64,000 bases of DNA from JAXMCI01 sp046349435 (GTDB lineage: Bacteria > Pseudomonadota > Alphaproteobacteria > Dongiales > Dongiaceae), in NCBI GenBank assembly GCA_046349435.1, contig JAXMCI010000028.1, forward strand, positions 1 to 64,000, given 5' to 3'. Each line of letters begins with the position of its first letter. Position 1 is the first letter of the stretch. A program made the translations under genes and the position numbers. The notes beneath the pieces are model-generated. The model made no database searches. It was not told where the DNA came from and was given only the letters and a program-made list of their open reading frames with translations. Positions 39,336 through 46,919 of the stretch are shown in pieces.

Positions 39336-39802
39336 GCGGGATCCGGCCGGTCGGGCCGTTCGATCTCGAGCTGCTGGCCGCCCTGCATGCCGCCTGCTTC
39401 GACGACGCCTGGAGCGCCCGCTCGATCGGCGCGATGCTGGCGACGCCGGGCGCCTTCGGCCTGCTCGCCGGCGCCGGCGACGGCGCCGCCGACGAAGGGC
39501 CGGCCGGCTTCATCCTGCTGCGCGCCGCCGCCGACGAGGCGGAGATCCTGTCGCTCGCCGTGCTGCCGGCGGCGCGGCGGCGCGGCGTCGGCCGGCAGCT
39601 GCTGGCCGAGGCCATCGACCGGCTGGTCGAGGCCGGGGTCCGCCGGCTGGTGCTCGAGGTGGCCGAGAACAACGCGGCGGCGCGCGGCCTCTATGCCGGT
39701 GCCGGCTTCGCCGAGGTCGGGCGCCGCCCCGGCTACTATCGCCAGGGCCCGCGGCTGGTGGCGGCGCTGATCATGGCGCGCAATCTCGATAGTGCCGGCT
39801 GA
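39332..39802 (+). CDS. rimI: Ribosomal-protein-alanine N-acetyltransferase RimI
   Basis: A 156-residue GNAT protein. AEILSLAVLPAARRRGVGRQLL contains the acetyl-CoA pyrophosphate loop RRRGVG, and the C-terminal VAENNAAARGLYAGAGFAEVGRRPGYYR is typical of RimI. It acetylates the N-terminal Ala of ribosomal protein S18. The start is GTG 39332, overlapping tsaB. It is followed by a 342-bp region before mucR. Confidence 0.92.
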   Translation: MSGIRPVGPFDLELLAALHAACFDDAWSARSIGAMLATPGAFGLLAGAGDGAADEGPAGFILLRAAADEAEILSLAVLPAARRRGVGRQLLAEAIDRLVEAGVRRLVLEVAENNAAARGLYAGAGFAEVGRRPGYYRQGPRLVAALIMARNLDSAG

Positions 39803-40144
39803 ACCGCAAGCATTGGGGGTCCCCGGCGCCCCTTGAATACTTGCGACCGGCCAGTCGCGGCGCGCCGAGCCGCGCGAATCGGCTGCTAGCTTGACAATAA
39901 CCGCGCCCGGCATCCGCGACCGGCGGGTCGGCTTGACACTGCCGGCCGGGCCCTCCTCTGCCCGCGAAGTTTCCGCTGCGAAAGTGGCCAATCGACTGTC
40001 AATATTCGAATTCTCGGTTCCGGTCCGGCTTTTGAGCCGGCTGCTCGCTGCTGTCTTTCAGTTTTTCTGTGAGACTTAGTTGCTTTCTGAGGAAGATTGT
40101 CTATATGTGCGAGGTCCCGACTCGCAACTCAGCATGGCGTCGCA
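39803..40144. promoter_or_regulatory. mucR: AT-rich leader and promoter region of mucR
   Basis: This 342-bp region is markedly richer in A and T than the rest of the window. It has short AT patches such as CAATATTCGAATTC (near 40000), the kind of site MucR/Ros proteins prefer, and a hairpin CCGGCT-TTTG-AGCCGG (40025-40040). A probable sigma-70 promoter is listed separately. Autorepression is known for Ros/MucR and is plausible here; no gene was seen. Confidence 0.55.
40080..40107 (+). promoter_or_regulatory. mucR: Probable sigma-70 promoter of mucR
   Basis: TTGCTT (40080-40085) and TATATG (40102-40107) are separated by 16 bp, giving a short leader of about 30 nt before ATG 40145. A run CAGTTTTTCTG lies just upstream, possibly an UP-like or MucR site. 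Confidence 0.45.
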
Positions 40145-40564
40145 ATGGCCGATCAACCGAGCCCCAAGGAGATCCTCCCGCTGGTCGCCGACCTGCTGGC
40201 CGCCCACCTCTCGCACAACACGGTGGCCATGGCCGACCTGCCGCAGCTGATCCGCAACGTCTACGACGCGCTGGCGACGGTGGGGAACGGTCCGGCCCCG
40301 GCGACCGAGCGGCCGAGCCCGGCGGTGCCGGTGAAGAAGTCGGTCACCCCCGACTACATCGTGTGCCTCGAGGATGGCAAGAAGCTGAAGATGCTGAAGC
40401 GGCATCTGCGCACGGCCTACAACATGTCGCCCGAAGAGTACCGCCAGCGCTGGGAGCTGCCGCCGGACTACCCGATGGTGGCGCCGAACTATGCGCGCCA
40501 GCGCAGCCGGCTGGCCAAGGAGATCGGGCTCGGGACCCGGTCGGGGCGGCGGCGCAGCGGCTGA
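40145..40564 (+). CDS. mucR: MucR/Ros family transcriptional regulator
   Basis: A 139-residue zinc-finger-type global regulator. The DNA-binding core reads YIVCLEDGKKLKMLKRHLRTA then YNMSPEEYRQRWELP and DYPMVAPNYARQRSRLAKEIGLG, matching Ros/MucR. The coordination set is reduced: Cys and Asp in CLED and His in KRH are present, but the last His (THY in many members) is Ala in RTAY. The N-terminal half (LVADLLAAHLSHNTVAMADLPQLI split) mediates oligomerisation. It represses horizontally acquired and exopolysaccharide genes in rhizobia and Brucella. The exact regulon here is unknown. Confidence 0.93.
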   Translation: MADQPSPKEILPLVADLLAAHLSHNTVAMADLPQLIRNVYDALATVGNGPAPATERPSPAVPVKKSVTPDYIVCLEDGKKLKMLKRHLRTAYNMSPEEYRQRWELPPDYPMVAPNYARQRSRLAKEIGLGTRSGRRRSG

Positions 40565-40664
40565 CCGCGCGGTGCCCGGCCGGCGATCCGCACCGGGTAG
40601 GCTGGCGCGGTCGCATGGTCTATAGTGGGCCTCCGATCGAACCGGAGGCTGCGGGCAGCGAACG

Positions 40665-41099
40665 ATGACATCACGTCTTGAGCGGCTGTGCATGGAACGG
40701 GGCCTGAAGATGACCGGGCAGCGCCGCGTCATCGCCCAGGTGCTGTCCGACGCCGCGGATCATCCCGATGTCGAGCAGCTGCACCGCCGCGCGGCGCAGA
40801 TCGACCCGCGCATCAGCATCGCCACCGTGTACCGGACGCTGCGCCTGTTCGAGGAGGCCAGCATCCTGGAGCGGCACGAGTTCCGCAGCGGACGGGCCCG
40901 CTACGAGGAGGCGCCCGAGGAGCATCACGACCACCTCATCGACGTCCAGTCGGGGCGCGTGCTCGAGTTCCAGGACCCCGAGATCGAGGCGCTGCAGCGC
41001 CGGGTGGCCGAGAAGCTGGGCTACCGGCTGATCGACCATCGGCTCGAGCTCTATGCCGTGCCGCTGGCCGGCAAGGCCGAGCCGCCCGGCGAGAGCTGA
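40665..41099 (+). CDS. fur: Fur family metal regulator (Fur/Mur)
   Basis: A 144-residue Fur-family repressor. The winged helix includes KMTGQRRVIAQVLSDAADHPD and ISIATVYRTLRLFEEASIL, and the metal sites include HHDHLIDVQSG and the C-terminal HRLELYAVP. The Cys pairs of E. coli-type Fur are absent, as in alphaproteobacterial Fur/Mur, which often responds to manganese. It lies 37 bp before olsB, an arrangement conserved in this class. Whether it reads Fe or Mn cannot be told. Confidence 0.9.
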   Translation: MTSRLERLCMERGLKMTGQRRVIAQVLSDAADHPDVEQLHRRAAQIDPRISIATVYRTLRLFEEASILERHEFRSGRARYEEAPEEHHDHLIDVQSGRVLEFQDPEIEALQRRVAEKLGYRLIDHRLELYAVPLAGKAEPPGES

Positions 41100-41135
41100 G
41101 CCGCCGCGCCGCCAACCAGCCGAGGGAGGGTGCCC

Positions 41136-41963
41136 ATGGCAGTCGCGCATTCCGACAACGGACGGCCGGTGGACATCCGGGTCGGCGACCTCGAGCTGCG
41201 GCTGGCCGAGAGCGAGGCCGAGGTTGCCGCGGCCCAGGCGCTGCGCTACCGCATCTTCTACGAGGAGATGGGCGCCAACCCGACGCCGGAGATGGCGGCC
41301 TCGCGCCGCGACTTCGACAGCTTCGATCCGTTCTGCGACCATCTGCTGGTCATCGACCGGGCCCGCGGCAAGGGCGCCGAGGGCGTGGTCGGGACCTACC
41401 GGCTGATGCGGCGCGAGCTGGCCGCCGCCCGCGGCCAGTTCTACTCGATCGACGAGTACGACATTGCGCCGCTGCTCGCCCATCCCGGCGAGATCCTCGA
41501 GCTCGGCCGCTCCTGCATCGGCGCCGACCACCGCTCGCGCGCCGCCATGCAGCTGATGTGGCGGGCGATCGCCGACTACGTGATGTACTACGAGATCGGG
41601 CTGATGTTCGGCTGCGCCAGCTTGCCCGGCGTCGATCCGGCCAGGCATGCGCTGCCGCTCTCCTATCTCTACCACCACCACCTGGCGCCGGCCGAGCTGC
41701 GCCCGCGCGCGCTGCCCGAGCGCTACGTCGACATGCGGATGATCGAGCCCGGCGCGATCGACCAGAAGGCGGCCCTGCTGCGGCTGCCGCCGCTGATCAA
41801 GGGCTATCTGCGCCTGGGCGGCTTCGTCGGCGACGGGGCGGTGGTCGACCCGCAGTTCCACACCACCGACGTCTGCGTCATCGTCAAGACCGACTGGGTC
41901 ACCAGCAAGTACTTCCGGCACTACACCCGGGACGAGGCCGGGGGGCGCGCGCCGCTGGAATGA
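41136..41963 (+). CDS. olsB: L-ornithine N-alpha-acyltransferase OlsB (hemolysin-like GNAT)
   Basis: A 275-residue acyl-ACP-dependent GNAT. Landmarks are LRYRIFYEEMGA, DFDSFDPFCDHLLVID, LELGRSCIGADHRSRAAMQLMW and LIKGYLRLGGFVGDGAVVD. OlsB makes lyso-ornithine lipid, the first step of phosphorus-free ornithine lipid formation. AGGGAGGG precedes ATG 41136. It overlaps olsA by 4 bp (ATGA), so both steps are translated together. Confidence 0.9.
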   Translation: MAVAHSDNGRPVDIRVGDLELRLAESEAEVAAAQALRYRIFYEEMGANPTPEMAASRRDFDSFDPFCDHLLVIDRARGKGAEGVVGTYRLMRRELAAARGQFYSIDEYDIAPLLAHPGEILELGRSCIGADHRSRAAMQLMWRAIADYVMYYEIGLMFGCASLPGVDPARHALPLSYLYHHHLAPAELRPRALPERYVDMRMIEPGAIDQKAALLRLPPLIKGYLRLGGFVGDGAVVDPQFHTTDVCVIVKTDWVTSKYFRHYTRDEAGGRAPLE

Positions 41964-43000
41964 CCCTGACCGCGAGCGGCATCGGCGGGCGGCTGGTCGT
42001 CCGCCGCCGCGCCCCCGCGCCGCCCAAGGGCGCGGCGGGCGCCAGGGAATCGGTGCGCGACGAGCTGGCGCTCGGCTCGCCGCTGCGCGGCGCCGTGCGG
42101 CTGGTCGCCTATCTCACGCTCACCTTCAGCCTGATCCCGGTCCAGGCGCTCGGCCTGGCGCTCGGCCGGCGCGGCTTCACCGACCGGCTGCCGGTCTTCT
42201 ATCACCGGCTGTGCTGCCGCATCTTCGGCCTGCGGATCGAGGTCCGCGGCACGCCGTCCACGGGGCGGCCGACGCTGTTCGTCGCCAATCACAGCTCCTA
42301 CATCGACATCGAGGTGCTCTCGACCGTCCTGCCGGTCTCCTTCGTCGCCAAGGCGGAGGTCGCCGGCTGGCCGCTCTTCGGCCTGCTCGCCAAGCTGCAG
42401 CGCACGGTCTTCGTCGACCGCCGGCGCGGCAGCACCCGCGAGCAGCGCGACGGCATCGCCGAGCGGCTCGCCGCCGGCGACAACCTGGTGCTGTTTCCCG
42501 AAGGCACGAGCAACGACGGCAACCGGATGCTGCCGTTCCGCAGCGCGCTGTTCAGCGTCGCCGAGCGGCCGGTCGGGGACGAGCCGCTGACCGTCCAGCC
42601 GGTGTCGCTCGCCTATACCCGGCTCGACGGCTTCCCGCTCGGCTACGCGATCCGGCCGCTGGTCGCCTGGTACGGCGACATGGCGATGGGCGGCCATCTC
42701 TGGCGCCTGGTCGGGCTCGGCAAGCTCACCGCCGTGCTCGAGTTCCACCCGCCGGTGACCATCGCCGAGTTCCGCTCGCGCAAGGCGATGGCCGAGCACT
42801 GCCACCGGCTGGTGGCGCGCGGCGTCGCCGCGGCGCTGGCCGGTCGGCCGGCGGTCCCGGCCGAGCCCGGTGCCGGACCCGGTGCCAAGCCCGGTGCCAG
42901 GCCCGGTGCCGGCGAGGCGGGCCGGGGCGGCACGGCCGAAAGCAGTACAAATGTCGCGGGCGGGCTGGTAGTCTCCGATCGAGGAGTGCCAGCCGCTTGA
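41960..43000 (+). CDS. olsA: Lyso-ornithine lipid O-acyltransferase OlsA (PlsC family)
   Basis: A 346-residue PlsC-type acyltransferase with a membrane segment near LVAYLTLTFSLIPVQALGLAL. Acyltransferase motifs are NHSSYID (HX4D) and FPEGTSNDGNRMLPFR, plus FVDRRRGSTREQR between them. It completes ornithine lipid by adding the second chain. The last 60 residues are low-complexity, including four PGAX repeats from a 12-bp tandem repeat. It is longer than typical OlsA (about 270-290 residues), entirely because of this tail. Confidence 0.87.
   Translation: MTLTASGIGGRLVVRRRAPAPPKGAAGARESVRDELALGSPLRGAVRLVAYLTLTFSLIPVQALGLALGRRGFTDRLPVFYHRLCCRIFGLRIEVRGTPSTGRPTLFVANHSSYIDIEVLSTVLPVSFVAKAEVAGWPLFGLLAKLQRTVFVDRRRGSTREQRDGIAERLAAGDNLVLFPEGTSNDGNRMLPFRSALFSVAERPVGDEPLTVQPVSLAYTRLDGFPLGYAIRPLVAWYGDMAMGGHLWRLVGLGKLTAVLEFHPPVTIAEFRSRKAMAEHCHRLVARGVAAALAGRPAVPAEPGAGPGAKPGARPGAGEAGRGGTAESSTNVAGGLVVSDRGVPAA
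42866..42913 (+). repeat. 12-bp tandem repeat in the olsA 3' end
   Basis: Four in-frame copies of CCCGGTGCCRRN encode PGAG, PGAK, PGAR and PGAG. The repeat lies beyond the acyltransferase domain, so copy-number change would alter only a flexible tail. Confidence 0.8.
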
Positions 43001-43070
43001 TCGAAGGGACCGATCGCTGATCCCGCGGACGGCGCTTGGTGCGCGACGGCCCGGGACCCGCGACGCGATC

Positions 43071-44441
43071 GTGGCGAAGAAGCTCTTCATCAAGACCTAC
43101 GGCTGCCAGATGAACGTCTACGACTCCGCGCGCATGGCGGACGTCCTGGCGCCGCTCGGCTATGCGCCGGCCGACGGGCCGGCCGAGGCCGACATGGTCA
43201 TCCTCAACACCTGCCACATCCGCGAGAAGGCGGCGGAGAAGGTGTTCTCCGAGCTCGGCCGGCTGCGGCCGCTGAAGCGCCAGCGCGGCGGCGACGCGCC
43301 GATGATCATCGCGGTGGCCGGCTGCGTCGCCCAGGCCGAGGGCGCCGAGATCCAGCGCCGGGCCCCCTTCGTCGACATCGTGCTCGGCCCGCAGACCTAT
43401 CACCGGCTGCCCGAGATGGTGGCGCGCGCGGCGCGGGCCGGCGGCGCCGTGCTCGACACCGAGTTCCCGGCCGAGCCGAAGTTCGACCACCTGCCGGCGC
43501 CCGCCGCGCCGCCCGGGCTCGCCGCCTTCCTCACCGTCCAGGAGGGCTGCGACAAGTTCTGCACCTTCTGCGTCGTGCCCTACACCCGGGGCGCCGAATA
43601 CTCCCGGCCGGCGGCCGACCTCCTCGCCGAGGCGCGCCGCCTGGTCGAGGGCGGCGCGCGCGAGATCACGCTGCTCGGCCAGAACGTCAACGCCTGGCGC
43701 GGCGCCGGGCCGGACGGCCGCGCCTGGGGGCTGGGCCGGCTGATCCGGGCGCTGGCCGAGCTGCCCGGCCTCTGGCGCCTGCGCTACACCACCTCGCACC
43801 CGCTCGACATGGATGACGAGCTGGTCGCCGCCCATGGCGAGGTCCCGGCGCTGATGCCCTTCCTGCACCTGCCGGTGCAGTCGGGCTCCGACCGGATCCT
43901 GGCGGCGATGAACCGCCGCCACGGCGTCGACGACTACCGGCGGGTGGTCGACCGGCTGCGCCGGGCGCGGCCGGACCTGGCGCTGTCCTCCGACTTCATC
44001 GTCGGCTTCCCCGGCGAGAGCGAGGCCGATTTCGCCGCCACCCTGGCGCTGGTCGAGGCGGTGGGCTTCGCCCAGGCCTTCTCCTTCAAGTACAGCGCCC
44101 GGCCCGGCACGCCGGCGGCGGGCTTGCCGGCCCAGGTCGCCGAGCCGGTCAAGGCCGAGCGGCTCGACCGGCTGCAGGCGCTGCTGCGGCGCCAGCAGGA
44201 CGCGTTCAACGCCGCCTGCGTCGGCCGCACCCTGCCGGTGCTGTTCGAGCGGCCGGGCCGCCATCCCGGGCAGCTGGCCGGCCGCAGCCCCTATCTCCAG
44301 GCAGTTCACGCCGCGGCGCCCGAGGCGGCGATCGGCGCGCTGCTGCCGGTCGCCATCGCCGCGGCGGAGCCCAACAGCCTGGGCGGCACCGTGGCCGCCG
44401 GCCCGGCCGGCCGCCCGGCGGACCGGAGGGGGGCGGCTTGA
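43071..44441 (+). CDS. miaB: tRNA-2-methylthio-N6-dimethylallyladenosine synthase MiaB
   Basis: A 456-residue radical-SAM methylthiotransferase. The N-terminal cluster Cys are in TYGCQMN, NTCHIREKA and VAGCVAQ, and the radical-SAM CxxxCxxC is in GCDKFCTFCVVPYTRG. HLPVQSGSDRILAAMNR and the C-terminal TRAM-like domain follow. It modifies A37 of tRNAs reading U-starting codons. The start is GTG 43071, giving the conserved MAKKLFIKTYGC. The stop overlaps phoH (TTGA). Confidence 0.96.
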   Translation: MAKKLFIKTYGCQMNVYDSARMADVLAPLGYAPADGPAEADMVILNTCHIREKAAEKVFSELGRLRPLKRQRGGDAPMIIAVAGCVAQAEGAEIQRRAPFVDIVLGPQTYHRLPEMVARAARAGGAVLDTEFPAEPKFDHLPAPAAPPGLAAFLTVQEGCDKFCTFCVVPYTRGAEYSRPAADLLAEARRLVEGGAREITLLGQNVNAWRGAGPDGRAWGLGRLIRALAELPGLWRLRYTTSHPLDMDDELVAAHGEVPALMPFLHLPVQSGSDRILAAMNRRHGVDDYRRVVDRLRRARPDLALSSDFIVGFPGESEADFAATLALVEAVGFAQAFSFKYSARPGTPAAGLPAQVAEPVKAERLDRLQALLRRQQDAFNAACVGRTLPVLFERPGRHPGQLAGRSPYLQAVHAAAPEAAIGALLPVAIAAAEPNSLGGTVAAGPAGRPADRRGAA

Positions 44442-45667
44442 ACGAGACGGCCGGCCCCGCCATCGCGCCGCCGCTGCATCTCAGCTTCGACGACAACCGT
44501 CTGCTGCCCGGGCTGTTCGGCGAGCACGACCAGCATCTCGCCCTGATCGAGCGCGAGCTCGGCGTCTCGCTGGTGTCGCGCGGCAACAAGCTCGCCATCT
44601 CCGGCCCGCCCGCCGCGGTCGAGACCGCCCGCAGCGCGCTGGCCGCGCTCTACCAGCGCCTCAAGCGCGGCCTCGAGGTCGACCGGCCGGAGGTCGACGC
44701 GGCGCTGCGCCATGCCCGCGCCGAGGAGGCCGGCGCCGAGCCCAACCTGTTCGGCGCCGCCGCCGACGGCAGCGCGGTGCGCACCCCGCGCCGGCTGGTC
44801 ACCCCGCGCACCCCCTCCCAGGCGCGCTACCTGCGGGCGCTGCAGGAGGCCGAGCTGGTCTTCGGGCTCGGCCCGGCCGGCACCGGCAAGACCTATCTCG
44901 CCGTCGCCGTCGCCGTGGCGCAGCTCGCCAAGGGCCGGGTCGACCGCATCATCCTGTCGCGCCCGGCGGTCGAGGCCGGCGAGCGGCTGGGCTTCCTGCC
45001 CGGCGACCTGCGCGAGAAGGTCGACCCCTATCTCCGGCCGCTCTACGACGCGCTCTACGACATGATGCCGGCCGACCAGGTGGTGAAGCGGCTGTCGGGC
45101 GGCGAGATCGAGGTCGCGCCGCTCGCCTTCATGCGCGGCCGCACGCTGGCCAACTCCTTCGTCATCCTCGACGAGGCGCAGAACACCACGCCGGTGCAGA
45201 TGAAGATGTTCCTCACCCGGCTGGGCGAGAACGCGCGCATGGCGGTGACCGGCGATCTCAGCCAGATCGACCTGCCGAGCGGCAGCCGGTCCGGCCTGGC
45301 CGAGGCGGTCAGCATCCTCGAGGGGGTCGAGGGGATCGCGCTGACCCGCTTCTCCGCCGCCGACGTGGTGCGCCATCCGCTGGTCACCCGCATCGTCCGG
45401 GCCTATGACGCGCACGAGGCAGGCAGTCCCACCGAGCCGCCCCCGCTGAGGCCGCCGCCCCCGAGGCGGCGGCGCCGGCGCGGTCCGTCCCGACGGTCGC
45501 CGTCCGGCGGCTGTCGCCGGCCTGGCGCGGCCGCCTGCCGGGGGCCGTCGCGCTGGTCCGCCGCGCCGCGCGCGCGGCCTTCGCCGCGGCGGCGCCGGCG
45601 GCGCTGCGCGGCCGCCCCGTCGAGCTCTGTGTGGCGCTCGCCGACGACGCCGCGGTGCGCGTCCTGA
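44438..45667 (+). CDS. phoH: PhoH-like ATPase (YbeZ type) with abnormal C-terminal extension
   Basis: The conserved part (about 1-330) is a PhoH ATPase: Walker A GPAGTGKTYLAVAVAV, SRPAVEAGERLGFLPGD, Walker B SFVILDEAQNTTPVQMKMFLTR and TGDLSQIDLP. It normally partners with YbeY in rRNA processing. The start is TTG 44438, overlapping miaB. The family should end near IVRAYDAHE (about 45415); here the frame runs 80 more residues of Pro/Arg/Ser-rich sequence into ybeY. That tail is the out-of-frame reading of the ybeY N-terminus, so the 3' end of this call is doubtful (see findings). Confidence 0.85.
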   Translation: MNETAGPAIAPPLHLSFDDNRLLPGLFGEHDQHLALIERELGVSLVSRGNKLAISGPPAAVETARSALAALYQRLKRGLEVDRPEVDAALRHARAEEAGAEPNLFGAAADGSAVRTPRRLVTPRTPSQARYLRALQEAELVFGLGPAGTGKTYLAVAVAVAQLAKGRVDRIILSRPAVEAGERLGFLPGDLREKVDPYLRPLYDALYDMMPADQVVKRLSGGEIEVAPLAFMRGRTLANSFVILDEAQNTTPVQMKMFLTRLGENARMAVTGDLSQIDLPSGSRSGLAEAVSILEGVEGIALTRFSAADVVRHPLVTRIVRAYDAHEAGSPTEPPPLRPPPPRRRRRRGPSRRSPSGGCRRPGAAACRGPSRWSAAPRARPSPRRRRRRCAAAPSSSVWRSPTTPRCAS

Positions 45668-46017
45668 ACCGGGATTATCGCGGGATCGACAAGCCGACGA
45701 ATGTGCTATCATTCGGCGGTTCCTGGGACGCTGCCGCGGTCCGGGCGGCGCCGGCGGTCATGCTCGGCGACGTCGTGCTCGCCTGCGAGACGGTGGCCGC
45801 CGAGGCGGACCTCCAGGGCAAGACCCTCGCCGACCACGTCACCCACCTGACCGTGCACGGCGTGCTCCACCTGCTGGGATACGATCACGAGGAGGCGGCC
45901 GAGGCCGAGATGATGGAGTCGCTGGAAACCTCGCTGCTGGCCGGGCTCGGCGTCGCCGATCCCTATCGCGCGCCGCAGAGGCCGGCGGGCGCCCGGCCGA
46001 CGCGTGAGGAGCGATGA
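45631..46017 (+). CDS. ybeY: Endoribonuclease YbeY (16S rRNA maturation)
   Basis: A zinc endoribonuclease. NRDYRGIDKPTNVLSFGG carries the conserved Arg region and HLTVHGVLHLLGYDHEEAAEAE is the HxxxHxxxxxH zinc site. GTG 45631 gives 128 residues, about 30 fewer than usual. The same frame upstream (45409-45630) still encodes a good YbeY N-terminus (PTVAVRRLSPAWRGRLPGA and later) but has no ATG, GTG or TTG after the stop at 45406. The true start is unknown. ATGA overlap with the corC-like gene. Confidence 0.85.
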   Translation: MALADDAAVRVLNRDYRGIDKPTNVLSFGGSWDAAAVRAAPAVMLGDVVLACETVAAEADLQGKTLADHVTHLTVHGVLHLLGYDHEEAAEAEMMESLETSLLAGLGVADPYRAPQRPAGARPTREER

Positions 46018-46919
46018 GCGAGCCGGGACCGCGCGCGTCGGGCGACGACGGCTCGCCGCTGCAGGGCCTGCGCAGCTGGCTGCGCGGGCTGACCCGCGGG
46101 CGCAACGGCGAGGGCTCGCTGCGCGACGCTATCGAGGAGCTGATCGAGGAGAGCGAGGGCGAGCCGGACGGCGCGCCGCTCGGCCGCGACGAGAGCAGCC
46201 TGCTGCTCAACATCCTCAAGCTCGGCGACCTCACCGCCTACGACGTCATGGTGCCGCGCGCCGACATCGTCGCGGTGCCGGCCGACATCGCGCTCGACGG
46301 GCTGGTCCGGGCGCTGGTGTCGCAGGGCCATTCCCGGCTGCCGATCTTCCGCGACACGCTCGACGACGTCATCGGCATGGTCCACATCAAGGACGTGCTC
46401 GCCTGCGTCGCCGGCGACCGCGAGTACGCGCTCCCCAGCATCGCCCGCGAGGTGCTGTTCGTGGCGCCGTCGATGCGCGCCCTCGACCTCTTGCTGCAGA
46501 TGCGGCTCAGCCGGGTGCACATGGCGCTGGTGGTCGACGAGTTCGGCGGCATCGACGGGCTGGTGACGATCGAGGACGTGGTCGAGGAGATCGTCGGCGA
46601 CATCGAGGACGAGCACGACGTCGCCGAGGGGCCGAAGCTGGTGGCCCGCCCGGACGGCACGCTGGTCGCCGATGCCCGGACCACGATCGAGGAGTTCGAG
46701 GAGAAGGTCGGCCCGGTGCTGACCGCGGAGGAGCGCGAGCAGGACATCGACACGCTCGGCGGGCTGGTCTTCTCGCTGACCGGCCGGGTGCCGAGCCGGG
46801 GCGAGCTGATCAGCCATGCCTCCGGCATCGCCTTCGAGGTGCTCGACGCCGATCCGCGCCGGGTCAAGCGGCTCAGGGTGCGCAACCTGCCGGCCCCCCG
46901 CCATGGCGACGCCGGCTGA
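46014..46919 (+). CDS. CorC/HlyC family CBS-domain protein
   Basis: A 301-residue soluble protein of the hemolysin-C/CorC group. DVMVPRADIVAVPADIALDGLVRALVSQGHSRLPIF begins the tandem CBS pair, VVDEFGGIDGLVTIEDVVEEIVGDIEDEHD ends it, and the C-terminal transporter-associated domain has GGLVFSLTGRVPSRGE. Members are tied to Mg/Co efflux or general ion handling. It overlaps ybeY by 4 bp and lnt by 17 bp, within the phoH-ybeY-corC-lnt operon conserved in Proteobacteria. Confidence 0.93.
   Translation: MSEPGPRASGDDGSPLQGLRSWLRGLTRGRNGEGSLRDAIEELIEESEGEPDGAPLGRDESSLLLNILKLGDLTAYDVMVPRADIVAVPADIALDGLVRALVSQGHSRLPIFRDTLDDVIGMVHIKDVLACVAGDREYALPSIAREVLFVAPSMRALDLLLQMRLSRVHMALVVDEFGGIDGLVTIEDVVEEIVGDIEDEHDVAEGPKLVARPDGTLVADARTTIEEFEEKVGPVLTAEEREQDIDTLGGLVFSLTGRVPSRGELISHASGIAFEVLDADPRRVKRLRVRNLPAPRHGDAG

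Noticed and set aside
39803..40144. Horizontally acquired island because of low GC
   Set aside because: The AT-rich part is confined to the mucR promoter region, and flanking genes keep conserved alphaproteobacterial order.
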